NCBI RefSeq assembly: GCF_042932805.1
Contig: NZ_CP170633.1
Location: forward strand, 1-64,000
Source of the DNA: Ascidiaceihabitans sp029251465
GTDB taxonomy: Bacteria > Pseudomonadota > Alphaproteobacteria > Rhodobacterales > Rhodobacteraceae
Length of the DNA: 64,000 nt
Reading direction: 5' to 3'
The notes beneath the pieces were generated by a model. That model had not been told where the DNA came from. It made no database searches and saw only the letters and a program-made list of their open reading frames with translations. A program made the position numbers and the translations under genes. Positions 17,525-24,521 of this stretch are shown one piece after another. The stretch's first letter is position 1. Every line of letters starts with the position of its first letter.

Positions 17525-17960
17525 ATGCCGCGTCTTGGCCCTACTTTTGCTTGCTCTGGCAGTGCAGGCAGACCGTTTGGCCGATCTGCTGTCGGTCGTG
17601 ATCTTGCTCATTCCACCTACTTTGACTGATGCACCGCTTTTGCGTCCCACGGCGAAAGCTCCTTAAACCTGCGTTTGTTGAAACTTATCCAAAGGTCGAC
17701 GTCGAGCTTCGCCTATTGCCCGCTAGTACAGCCATGCTTTTGACACCGATCCCAAGCCCTTGATCCACTCTGCGCGGCCTAAAAGTGTTTGCCCAGGGAT
17801 GCTAAAAACGTGGCCTCAATTTGGGCAGTAGGTAAAGCATGGCCTGCGTAAATGGCATCGATAGGCAAGGACCACTGGATGCATCACTAAGTACGACAGA
17901 AGTGATTACCTTCATGAATTTATCTGCAGATGCGTTTGAGTCGGTCTGACAGCTCCAGCG
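17525..17960. other. Gene-poor decay zone
   Basis: About 435 bases between the broken DUF1311 gene and the radical SAM gene. Apart from a short LysR-like remnant (entered separately) nothing coding is evident. Confidence 0.5.
17629..17763 (+). pseudogene. Remnant of a LysR-family effector domain
   Basis: A 44-residue frame reads FCVPRRKLLKPAFVETYPKV followed by DVELRL, which matches the start of a LysR effector-binding domain (usual form: L-x-(V/C)-P-R ... P-x-x-x-x-F-L-x-x-Y-P-x-V-x-V-E-L-R). Neither the DNA-binding domain nor the C-terminal half is present. It is a gene fragment beside the modification cluster. Confidence 0.55.
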
Positions 17961-18896
17961 CTAGGCTTGCTTGGCAACGTTTGCGAATTCTCGGTAAAAC
18001 GTGCAGGCTGCAAGGCGTTTGCAAGCGTCCAGCGCGCAATCTACAGCTGCCGCTGTTTGGTCATTCAGACGGCAGTTGACCACAGGGTCGCTGACGTGCC
18101 CTAGCGCGAATGTGTTTGAAACATCGTAAGAATAGGGCACCAACCAGCCGTCGTCCCGGATAACGATGGGGCTGATCAGTCGCCCATTTTGTGCAGGGGG
18201 CTGCGTGTTCAACATGGCACCAGACACTGCGTCACAATGAAACTGGACGTTAGGGTACAGTTTGCTGAACACCTCGGCAATCAGGATCAAGCGCATCAGG
18301 GCTTCTTGTGGAAGTTCTGCGCCAATGATGTCCACCGACTGCGACGCCCGCCCAACGGCCGCGATCGGATGCAACTGGATTTGCTGAATTCCGTGTGCAA
18401 TCAGATCGTCAACTACTTGCGGTAAATGCGGCAAAGATTGTTGTGTGACGGAAACCACCGCGCCAGTCGACTGCCCGTCGTCAAGCAATGTAGAAAGGGC
18501 AGTGAGTGCGCGTTTGAACGCACCTTCCTTTTGTCGGATTGTGTCGTGCAGATGTTGCGGACCATCGATGCTGATGGACGCGTGTTGCACATGCCCGGCT
18601 TGCATTGTGCGCAATAGACGGTGTGGATGGGTTCCATTGCTGATGACGGATGTTTGATACCCCTGCGCAGTCAATCCTTCGGCCAGTGCCTCGAATTCCG
18701 CGTATAAAACCGGCTCGCCCCCCGAAAGAGAAGCGAGCCGGTATCCTTCGTCTGCAAGTCGCGCCGTGGTCGATAAAATCGTGTTCACTGGTAAGCCGTT
18801 GCGGACATCGGGAGAAGACGAAGAATAGCAATGCAGACAAGTGTAATTGCAAAACCGCGATGGGTGAATTTGGACAATTGGGTGACGTGTCAGCAT
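17961..18896 (-). CDS. Radical SAM enzyme of the modification cluster
   Basis: A 311-residue radical S-adenosylmethionine enzyme. The CxxxCxxC cluster ligands are C16, C20 and C23 (SRFCNYTCLHCYSSSS), followed by the LSGGEPVLY motif near residue 57 and SISIDG near 110. Four cysteines near the C-terminus (CRLND ... DCALDACKRLAACTF) suggest an auxiliary Fe-S site of the SPASM/twitch kind, common in peptide-modifying members. The start was set at ATG 18896; a TTG at 18911 directly after the upstream stop is possible. It is last in a minus-strand operon of small proteins and a barrel protein. It probably modifies a peptide or protein; the substrate is unknown. Confidence 0.85.
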   Translation of the reverse strand: MLTRHPIVQIHPSRFCNYTCLHCYSSSSPDVRNGLPVNTILSTTARLADEGYRLASLSGGEPVLYAEFEALAEGLTAQGYQTSVISNGTHPHRLLRTMQAGHVQHASISIDGPQHLHDTIRQKEGAFKRALTALSTLLDDGQSTGAVVSVTQQSLPHLPQVVDDLIAHGIQQIQLHPIAAVGRASQSVDIIGAELPQEALMRLILIAEVFSKLYPNVQFHCDAVSGAMLNTQPPAQNGRLISPIVIRDDGWLVPYSYDVSNTFALGHVSDPVVNCRLNDQTAAAVDCALDACKRLAACTFYREFANVAKQA

Positions 18897-18912
18897 GTTG
18901 ATGGCTCTCAAT

Positions 18913-19227
18913 TCAAAGGGAGTGGGTCACGCGCAGGCGGGATTGGTTTTGAATGAGAATCCCTTCTGGAAAAATCTCGATCTTGCGAATTTTGCCAAGA
19001 CGATCATCCATAAAGTCGGACAAATCGAAGTCCGGCAAACCGGAATCGTAGCGATGTTCGATGCACATACCAAGGGTGCAAATGTCGTAATCAATGATGG
19101 GAAAGCGCGCTTCGCTCATGGCTTTCGCGATCTCGCTTAACCGATTTTTGGGCAGGGGTTTGCTCGCCAACGTTAGGGTCAGCGCCTTTAGCAGGTCATC
19201 GTGTGTCGGTGTGTTTTGGTCTGTCAT
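18913..19227 (-). CDS. Small unknown protein (104 aa), possible substrate or carrier in the modification cluster
   Basis: A 104-residue protein with an AAAGGA ribosome site eight bases before the ATG. The N-terminal half is helical and charged (HDDLLKALTLTLASKPLPKN); the middle has two cysteines in DYDICTLGMCIEHRYD; the C-terminus is beta-like (KIRKIEIFPEGILIQNQS). It ends one or two codons before the radical SAM gene, a usual position for the substrate or partner of such an enzyme. I recognise no family. Confidence 0.7.
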   Translation of the reverse strand: MTDQNTPTHDDLLKALTLTLASKPLPKNRLSEIAKAMSEARFPIIDYDICTLGMCIEHRYDSGLPDFDLSDFMDDRLGKIRKIEIFPEGILIQNQSRLRVTHSL

Positions 19228-19347
19228 TGAAGTGTTCCTTTTGGTGGATCGGAAAATAAATTCAGGCTTTGGGTGGGCGGGAACTTTGTCATCCTTCAGG
19301 TGTCTTTGCAGGGTATGTGGATGTTCCAGCGTCGCTTGTTCGTTGTG

Positions 19348-19674
19348 CTAATGCGCTTCGCTGACGTCCAGTTCGCACAGGATGTCGCCCTGCCACAAAA
19401 TCAGCACTTTGGTGTATTGGCCTGAATTGGCTGGTCCTTCAAAGCGCGCATCATGGTACTGGAATGCCTGTGTGCCGATACCACCTGTATTGCGGATTGA
19501 TAGATCCAGTTCCAAGGTGCTGCTGGAGGTGCGGGGGGCCGCATTCGGACTGAGATGGGGCAGATCAGCGCTGCTTTTTGTCTCGACCTCACCTGTGACG
19601 ATGATCTTGAAGGGACCGGGACGCTGCAGGTTGACCCAAGCGGAAAAGTCGCGGATTGGGGGTGGGTTTTTCAT
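19348..19674 (-). CDS. Small unknown protein (108 aa)
   Basis: A 108-residue protein without a signal peptide, preceded by a clear TTAGGAGA ribosome site. The sequence is rich in predicted beta strands (GPFKIIVTGEVET, STLELDLSIRNTGGIG, YTKVLILWQGDILCELDV) and has a single cysteine near the end. It looks like a compact beta-sandwich domain. It is the middle gene of the minus-strand operon; a 120-base gap separates it from the next gene. No family recognised. Confidence 0.65.
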   Translation of the reverse strand: MKNPPPIRDFSAWVNLQRPGPFKIIVTGEVETKSSADLPHLSPNAAPRTSSSTLELDLSIRNTGGIGTQAFQYHDARFEGPANSGQYTKVLILWQGDILCELDVSEAH

Positions 19675-19709
19675 GAAGAAATCTCCTAATTTTGAGGGAT
19701 GTATCGGCT

Positions 19710-20825
19710 TTAAAATGAAAGCCTGAGGTTCAGGGTTACCCCGTCGACGTCTTGCATCGTCAAGCGGTCTTTGCCCTTCTCGTAGAGCAATTCAAGCGAG
19801 GTGCGGTTGTCCTTTGACAGGCCTAATCTTGCCGCAGCATCGTATTTGACAGCCGTTACGCTGTTCGAAAAATCATGGTAGGCACTGACCCCGGCTGACA
19901 GGCGTAACCCGTGATCACCGACGCTAGAAAAGGTGTATCCCGCACCAAGATCAAAACCGGCCCATGCATGTTCAGTGCCGCTGACCAGCCCCGAATTGCC
20001 GCCTTTTTGCACGGTCAAATAGTTGACCTGAGCCCCGAACGACCAGTCGAAGGACCGTTTTCCAAAGTCACCTTGCAGGCCGTTCAACCGGCTTTCGAAA
20101 TGATATGGTTTCCAGCTTGCCGTTAAACCATAGACTTCTGCGTCACCCTGAAAATCTGTGCGAAAATATGGCGCGATCGAAAATTCTTGCAGATCAAAAA
20201 CCCCACCAAAGACCTGGAATTGACCAAGCACACCAAAGGACAAATCGCTTGTTCCCGTGGCTGTAGAGTCGCCTGTCCCGTTGAACGAAATGTACGGTGC
20301 GAGGGCAAATGCAGATAGCGCTGCACCTGTCGGCTCTTCTGTGGCTCCTGCCAGCAGGCAACGATTGGATGCACCTTTTGGCACCCAGGCCAATGCGCCC
20401 GCAACTTTCCAATCCGTCTGACCGCTCAGCCGATCATGCGAAAGAGAAAAGAGCGCGCCATTCTTTGAGGGTAAAACTGCGTCTGGGCTGTTGAGCGACA
20501 GTTGCGTAACGTTTTCTTGCAACACAAACTGCGACCCAGTTTTGCAGCGTTCTGCAAGGCGAAGGTAGTAGGGACCCTCGGCAAGTTCATTCACAGGGAT
20601 GCTATCGGCTTCTCCGCTCAGAAAGGTGCCAAGCCGCGAGGTTTGAGGCGCGGAAAGGTCTGCCGCCAAATCTTTGAGGGCTTCGATCTCTGGGCCGCGC
20701 TCAATGAACCCGTCGTTGTTAAAATCGCGTTTCTTGATCTCTGACAGAGGCAGCGCGGTTGCGTGTGTCGCGATCATGGTCGCGGCAAAAGTGCTGGCGA
20801 GACCAGCGTTGAAAAATCGATTCAT
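19710..20825 (-). CDS. Outer-membrane beta-barrel protein with N-terminal EF-hand-like loop
   Basis: A 371-residue protein with a signal peptide (cut near THATA, residue 24), then a calcium-loop-like DFNNDGFIERG at residues 34-44 (its twelfth loop position is not acidic), a soluble stretch with two cysteines, and from about residue 120 alternating amphipathic strands ending in VTLNLRLSF. A terminal phenylalanine after alternating residues is the outer-membrane barrel insertion signal. An AGGA ribosome site precedes the ATG. In this operon it may export, receive or anchor a modified product at the cell surface. Confidence 0.75.
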   Translation of the reverse strand: MNRFFNAGLASTFAATMIATHATALPLSEIKKRDFNNDGFIERGPEIEALKDLAADLSAPQTSRLGTFLSGEADSIPVNELAEGPYYLRLAERCKTGSQFVLQENVTQLSLNSPDAVLPSKNGALFSLSHDRLSGQTDWKVAGALAWVPKGASNRCLLAGATEEPTGAALSAFALAPYISFNGTGDSTATGTSDLSFGVLGQFQVFGGVFDLQEFSIAPYFRTDFQGDAEVYGLTASWKPYHFESRLNGLQGDFGKRSFDWSFGAQVNYLTVQKGGNSGLVSGTEHAWAGFDLGAGYTFSSVGDHGLRLSAGVSAYHDFSNSVTAVKYDAAARLGLSKDNRTSLELLYEKGKDRLTMQDVDGVTLNLRLSF

Positions 20826-20835
20826 TGAAATGTTC

Positions 20836-21120
20836 CTAACCGAAATGAATGAGCCAACCGCGAGAATTGTAATCTTCGATGACAGCAGTCAGCAGATCCT
20901 CGACGCTTGGTTTTGAGACGACCTCACCGGGTGCCAGAAACACCCCGTCAGCGACAAAGCCCGGTAGGGCGTTCAGAACGTTCAAATATGCTGAAAGCGT
21001 CGTAGCGCCGGGCCCGATGTGGGTCGCAACCTTATGATTATGGGCGACTTTCTTGCCGCTGGTTTGCTTCAACCTTTGAAACACCCGATCACGGATGGTG
21101 AAGTAACTTTGCTTTGCCAT
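20836..21120 (-). CDS. Small unknown protein (94 aa), first gene of the minus-strand operon
   Basis: A 94-residue, basic, cytosolic-looking protein with a strong AGGGG ribosome site. The N-terminus FTIRDRVFQRLKQTSGKK is helical, and the C-terminus (PSVEDLLTAVIEDYNSRGW) is helical and acidic. There are no cysteines. It ends 10 bases before the barrel gene, so the two are surely co-transcribed. It could be a precursor peptide with a long leader, a leader-binding protein or an immunity protein; none can be shown from the sequence. Confidence 0.68.
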   Translation of the reverse strand: MAKQSYFTIRDRVFQRLKQTSGKKVAHNHKVATHIGPGATTLSAYLNVLNALPGFVADGVFLAPGEVVSKPSVEDLLTAVIEDYNSRGWLIHFG

Positions 21121-21437
21121 TTCTTTTTTCCCCTAATTTTGTCAGGCTAAATTTCATAGCCTTGTGTCGTGAAAGCATCTTGGGAATGAAGCGTAACTGC
21201 GGCGTGTGATTTTTGCGTGACGCAGAATTTCGGGCAGTATTTTCTGAAGGAATTCAGGGCGATTTTCTTATTTTTTACCTGTGCAGATTTGGAATCTTCG
21301 GGTTGACTGGGGATCACACCGCAAAGGGAAGGCCAGTTGGGACATGACCAGATCACAGGAAAATCACAGCTCACTGGCAATGTGCATGTGAACGCGCCAG
21401 TGATCTTGATCGATAACACCAAAGGAACCGCCTAATT
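21121..21437. promoter_or_regulatory. Divergent promoter region of the modification cluster
   Basis: About 317 bases between the start of the minus-strand operon (94-aa protein) and the YcaO-like gene. It must hold both promoters. It also contains weak peptide frames: a TTG-started 32-residue plus-strand frame (entered separately) and a cysteine-rich 91-residue minus-strand frame (21147-21422) with a TTG start but no ribosome site. I cannot place polymerase or regulator boxes. Confidence 0.5.
21337..21435 (+). CDS. Possible short peptide gene just before the YcaO-like gene
   Basis: A 32-residue frame from TTG 21337 to TAA 21435, ending two bases before the YcaO-like ATG. The TTG is preceded by GGGAAGG, a good ribosome site, at the right distance. 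The peptide reads GHDQITGKSQLTGNV then HVNAPVILIDNTKGTA: rich in Thr, Ser, Gly and Asn, no Cys. Position and ribosome site suit a precursor peptide, but TTG starts and short frames arise by chance, so this is tentative. Confidence 0.3.
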   Translation: MGHDQITGKSQLTGNVHVNAPVILIDNTKGTA

Positions 21438-22334
21438 ATGCACGAGACAGGGCACGAAAAGCAGCTGATTTCCTATTGGGAACAAGACTGTTGGGATTGG
21501 CGCGAGTCCATTTTTGCACCACATATTTGTATTATCGAAGCTGTGACGTTGGTCGGCAAAACTGCAAGCGGTCTGGGCAATACACGTGACGATGCGCTGC
21601 AACGATGCCTGAGTGAAACTGCAGAAATTATGGCGCGCCGTGCCCTGTCCAGCGAGCCGTCAAAACGCGTATCTGTCGGGCAAACGGGTATCGCGGCGCA
21701 TGTCGATCCAGAATACGCGCAACTTAATGCGCTTTACGAAGCCCACGAACGGGTTGCCATCTGGCAGTGGTGGTTGGGGCAGGGGAGCGCTCGGAAAATT
21801 CCGGATGGATGGTTGCTGCTGCATGGCTTTACCGGCTGGCTTGATCAAAAACGCGCAACAGCCGAGATAAAACGCGTGACTGCGCTTTGGTCTCTGACAA
21901 CAACATCTGACATTCATACGGTGGTCTGCAAGTCCGAATACCCCAATGGGCAAGATCCGATATTGGGGTTCGGGTCTTCGGCCTGCGTGGTTGACGCGGC
22001 CCGTAAGGCACTGCGTGAAACCTTGTTGATGGAGCTTAACCTAATGGAGGTCCTGGCTGTTCGCAGCGGATATTCGACGCGCGACGTCAGCACGATTGAG
22101 GCCAAGATCAAAAACTATGCGCTGCGATGTCCCGCAATATTGCCACAAGACGAGGTATCCTTGCGTAAACAAGCGTTGGGAAACATGCGCCTTAAAGAGG
22201 TTGTGAGCAAGGCGGTGTGTTCACCGAAATTTCGCGACATCACACCACCTGACCAGTATCGGGTCGTCTGGCAATGCTGCATCGAAGGGACGTCGCAGCT
22301 GCATGCCAATGGCCCCGCAGCCCCTTTTATGTAG
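21438..22334 (+). CDS. YcaO-like protein (divergent, short)
   Basis: A 298-residue protein with three blocks typical of YcaO cyclodehydratases: GLGNTRDDALQRCLSETAE (residues 45-63), GIAAHVDPEYAQLNALYEAHER (84-105) and ILGFGSSACVVDAARKALRE (180-199). YcaO enzymes use ATP to turn Cys/Ser/Thr into azolines, or make thioamides or amidines, in peptides. This copy is shorter than usual, the expected Gln of the S-x6-E-x3-Q nucleotide motif is Met203, and the first motif lacks the usual E-R pair, so ATP use may be altered. No ThiF/Ocin partner lies beside it. It heads an operon with the haem peroxidase. Confidence 0.72.
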   Translation: MHETGHEKQLISYWEQDCWDWRESIFAPHICIIEAVTLVGKTASGLGNTRDDALQRCLSETAEIMARRALSSEPSKRVSVGQTGIAAHVDPEYAQLNALYEAHERVAIWQWWLGQGSARKIPDGWLLLHGFTGWLDQKRATAEIKRVTALWSLTTTSDIHTVVCKSEYPNGQDPILGFGSSACVVDAARKALRETLLMELNLMEVLAVRSGYSTRDVSTIEAKIKNYALRCPAILPQDEVSLRKQALGNMRLKEVVSKAVCSPKFRDITPPDQYRVVWQCCIEGTSQLHANGPAAPFM

Positions 22335-22357
22335 CTATTTATAGAAAGAAAAACCCA

Positions 22358-23800
22358 ATGTCAGATACAAATAAACGTCAAAAGATATTTGAAGCATTTG
22401 AGATGTCTGCCGCGGGGTGTTGTTCAAACAAGTATGCCAAACCGTTCGGGCTTCAACTTGACGGCGACATGGCAAAACGGGTTCTAGATCCACCGCAAAA
22501 CGGCGATGGCGGCGGGGGGCAGGTCGGCCTTCCTGAATTTGATCTTTCCAGTCGGGATTGGCGCGATGCGTGCTTGCAGAGCAAGATGGAGGTGCCTGCC
22601 GGATACACCTATTTTGGTCAGCTCATTGGCCACGACCTTGGTCATAGTGTTCCGCTTGCGCAAGTCCCGCACACCGAACGTCCGCGGGATGTGCAAATGG
22701 CTGCGCAAACCGATTTTGAACCAACCCGATACAACATCATCGAAAACCCGCTGACCTTGGGGACACTTTATGGCGCTGGGCCAGTAACGCTGCATCATCT
22801 GTTTGATCCCAAAACTTACCTGTTCCGTATCAAACGCCGCAATGTGATGACCCATGCCCATGTCGGTGGGGATGCCAGCGTGCGCGCGTTATATGACAGC
22901 CGCAACCGCGACACCCATGTTCTGCATCGGCTGACTGCGATTTTAATGAAATTTCATAATCAAGTGGCGCGCCGCGCTTACTTGGCGCTTGAATCCGATG
23001 GTCAGTCGCCAAAAAACCGCAAAGAGACAAGCTATGTTCTGGCGCGAGCACATGTTTTGGAAGTTTGGCACCATTTGATCGTCACGGACTTCCTTCCTCA
23101 ATTTGTCCATCCGGATGTTATGGCTTTGTCCACGGCGGACCTTGAAAGCTATCCTTTGCTGGGTGAAACCAGCCTTTTGCATGGGGTGATGCGGGCGTTT
23201 CATGCGCTGCCGCGACGGAAATACAAATTCCCCGAGCTGCGCAAATTGAGTGAATTGTTGTTGGCCTCGCCAGAGGATGATGAACGGATCATAAGCGGCT
23301 GGCCGTTGGATTGGTCGTTGTTTTTTGATGGTCAGGCTGGCGGTACAAAGACAGGTGTCTGCGCCAGTTTTTCGCCCAAATTCGCTCCGGTGAACGGGAT
23401 TTCCATTGCCCAACTTGATCTTGCAACAGCGCGCATTACCGGCGCACTAAAACTGCAAAGCACTGCGGTGGCAGGCATCCGTTCACAAATGCCGCCTGAG
23501 TGGAGTAATCGCCTGTCAGCTGCAGTCTTGGCACAGGAATTTACCAGCAAACATGCCAGTGCTTTTGATTGGTCGGTAGATGCCGCTGACATAAGAAAAG
23601 CGCCGTTGTTTCTTATCCTGATGATAGAAGCGCAGCTTTATGGCGACAAAGGTGGCTTTGGCCACTTGGGCAGCATCATGCTGCGGCGCACGGTGATGCA
23701 CGCGATTGGCCAAGTGCGCTTTACCAGCCCTGCGTATGTGGTCGCAGATTTACCGCGGCCGAATTCGATGCTCGAACTCATTTCAATGACAGACCAATAA
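22358..23800 (+). CDS. Animal-type haem peroxidase
   Basis: A 480-residue protein of the peroxidase-cyclooxygenase superfamily. Motifs: distal GQLIGHD with His92 and the calcium-binding Asp93; the catalytic-Arg segment LYDSRNRDTHVLHRLTAILM followed by KFHNQVARRA (R182; HN at 200-201); EVWHHLIVTDFLPQFV near 236-250; and MRAFHALPRR with the probable proximal His282. It has no signal peptide, unlike many secreted relatives, so it likely works in the cytoplasm with the YcaO-like and unknown proteins. Start at ATG 22358, 23 bases after the YcaO-like stop. It could oxidise or crosslink a peptide product; halide or substrate choice is unknown. Confidence 0.85.
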   Translation: MSDTNKRQKIFEAFEMSAAGCCSNKYAKPFGLQLDGDMAKRVLDPPQNGDGGGGQVGLPEFDLSSRDWRDACLQSKMEVPAGYTYFGQLIGHDLGHSVPLAQVPHTERPRDVQMAAQTDFEPTRYNIIENPLTLGTLYGAGPVTLHHLFDPKTYLFRIKRRNVMTHAHVGGDASVRALYDSRNRDTHVLHRLTAILMKFHNQVARRAYLALESDGQSPKNRKETSYVLARAHVLEVWHHLIVTDFLPQFVHPDVMALSTADLESYPLLGETSLLHGVMRAFHALPRRKYKFPELRKLSELLLASPEDDERIISGWPLDWSLFFDGQAGGTKTGVCASFSPKFAPVNGISIAQLDLATARITGALKLQSTAVAGIRSQMPPEWSNRLSAAVLAQEFTSKHASAFDWSVDAADIRKAPLFLILMIEAQLYGDKGGFGHLGSIMLRRTVMHAIGQVRFTSPAYVVADLPRPNSMLELISMTDQ

Positions 23801-23816
23801 AGTAAAGGACTTTACC

Positions 23817-24521
23817 ATGGATACCTATACCATCGTCGGACGCAAGATCGACCAAGGCAAGACACGATATCTTCATTCAGACGGATCAATCGATCAAAAT
23901 CCAAATAATAATGGTGCAGCGGGCACCGCGTTGACGGTCGAATTTATCGGCAAAAAGATTATCGAACTGTCACAAAATGCACATCTCGAACGGGGGTCGC
24001 CGGAATATCTGAAAGTCACTGAGCAGCTGAGAAATGCACTGGTGGTCAAAGGCCCCTTCAATCACGACCCCAACGATCCAAAGCTTGAGGAATTGTTGGA
24101 CAACGTAACGGTTGAACTGAAGTACGATGAGCGCACGCCATTGGACAAAAACGTGCGAACATTGGTGATCCCGGCCAAGGATACACTGGCGTACCGCGAG
24201 ACATTTTTCAAAGAAAAAGATCAGATTCCGGGGTACGAGCCACCGCTGACTTACGAACTCGATCGGTTGATGATGAGGCTTTACTTCAATCGTTTGATCA
24301 AAGAGCTAGTGACCGAATTTACCGGTACTGACGGGCAGCCGTTGTCGCAGGCTGATCAGAATAAAATGGCCGAAGACGTCGACAAAAAGCTAGGCAGCTA
24401 TGATGAATTACTTGCTGACGCCGAGGATGAAACTGAACTAAGCATGGTGAGGATTCTCGCGTCACCTGTTGCAGCTTTCCACCGTGCGATCGGCATCTAT
24501 ATCACCGAAATGTGCGATTGA
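23817..24521 (+). CDS. Unknown protein (234 aa) downstream of the haem peroxidase
   Basis: A 234-residue soluble protein with a good AAAGGA ribosome site, 16 bases after the peroxidase gene. It is rich in charged residues, has one cysteine (third from the C-terminus) and no signal peptide. Segments such as GRKIDQGKTRYLHSDGSID and YELDRLMMRLYFNRLIKEL look folded, but I know no family. Its last 60 bases overlap the 3' end of the opposite-strand regulator gene. Coupling to the peroxidase suggests a dedicated partner or substrate. Confidence 0.75.
   Translation: MDTYTIVGRKIDQGKTRYLHSDGSIDQNPNNNGAAGTALTVEFIGKKIIELSQNAHLERGSPEYLKVTEQLRNALVVKGPFNHDPNDPKLEELLDNVTVELKYDERTPLDKNVRTLVIPAKDTLAYRETFFKEKDQIPGYEPPLTYELDRLMMRLYFNRLIKELVTEFTGTDGQPLSQADQNKMAEDVDKKLGSYDELLADAEDETELSMVRILASPVAAFHRAIGIYITEMCD

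Noticed and set aside
21190..21345. Plus-strand frame reading LRDAEFRAVFSEG, superficially like a nitrile-hydratase-type leader peptide
   Set aside because: It opens with an in-frame stop just upstream, has only a TTG start without a ribosome site, and the resemblance is a few residues long.
21147..21422. Cysteine-rich 91-residue minus-strand frame as an annotated gene
   Set aside because: TTG start, no ribosome site, and it lies over the promoter region and an opposite frame with a better ribosome site. Kept only as a hypothesis in the findings.
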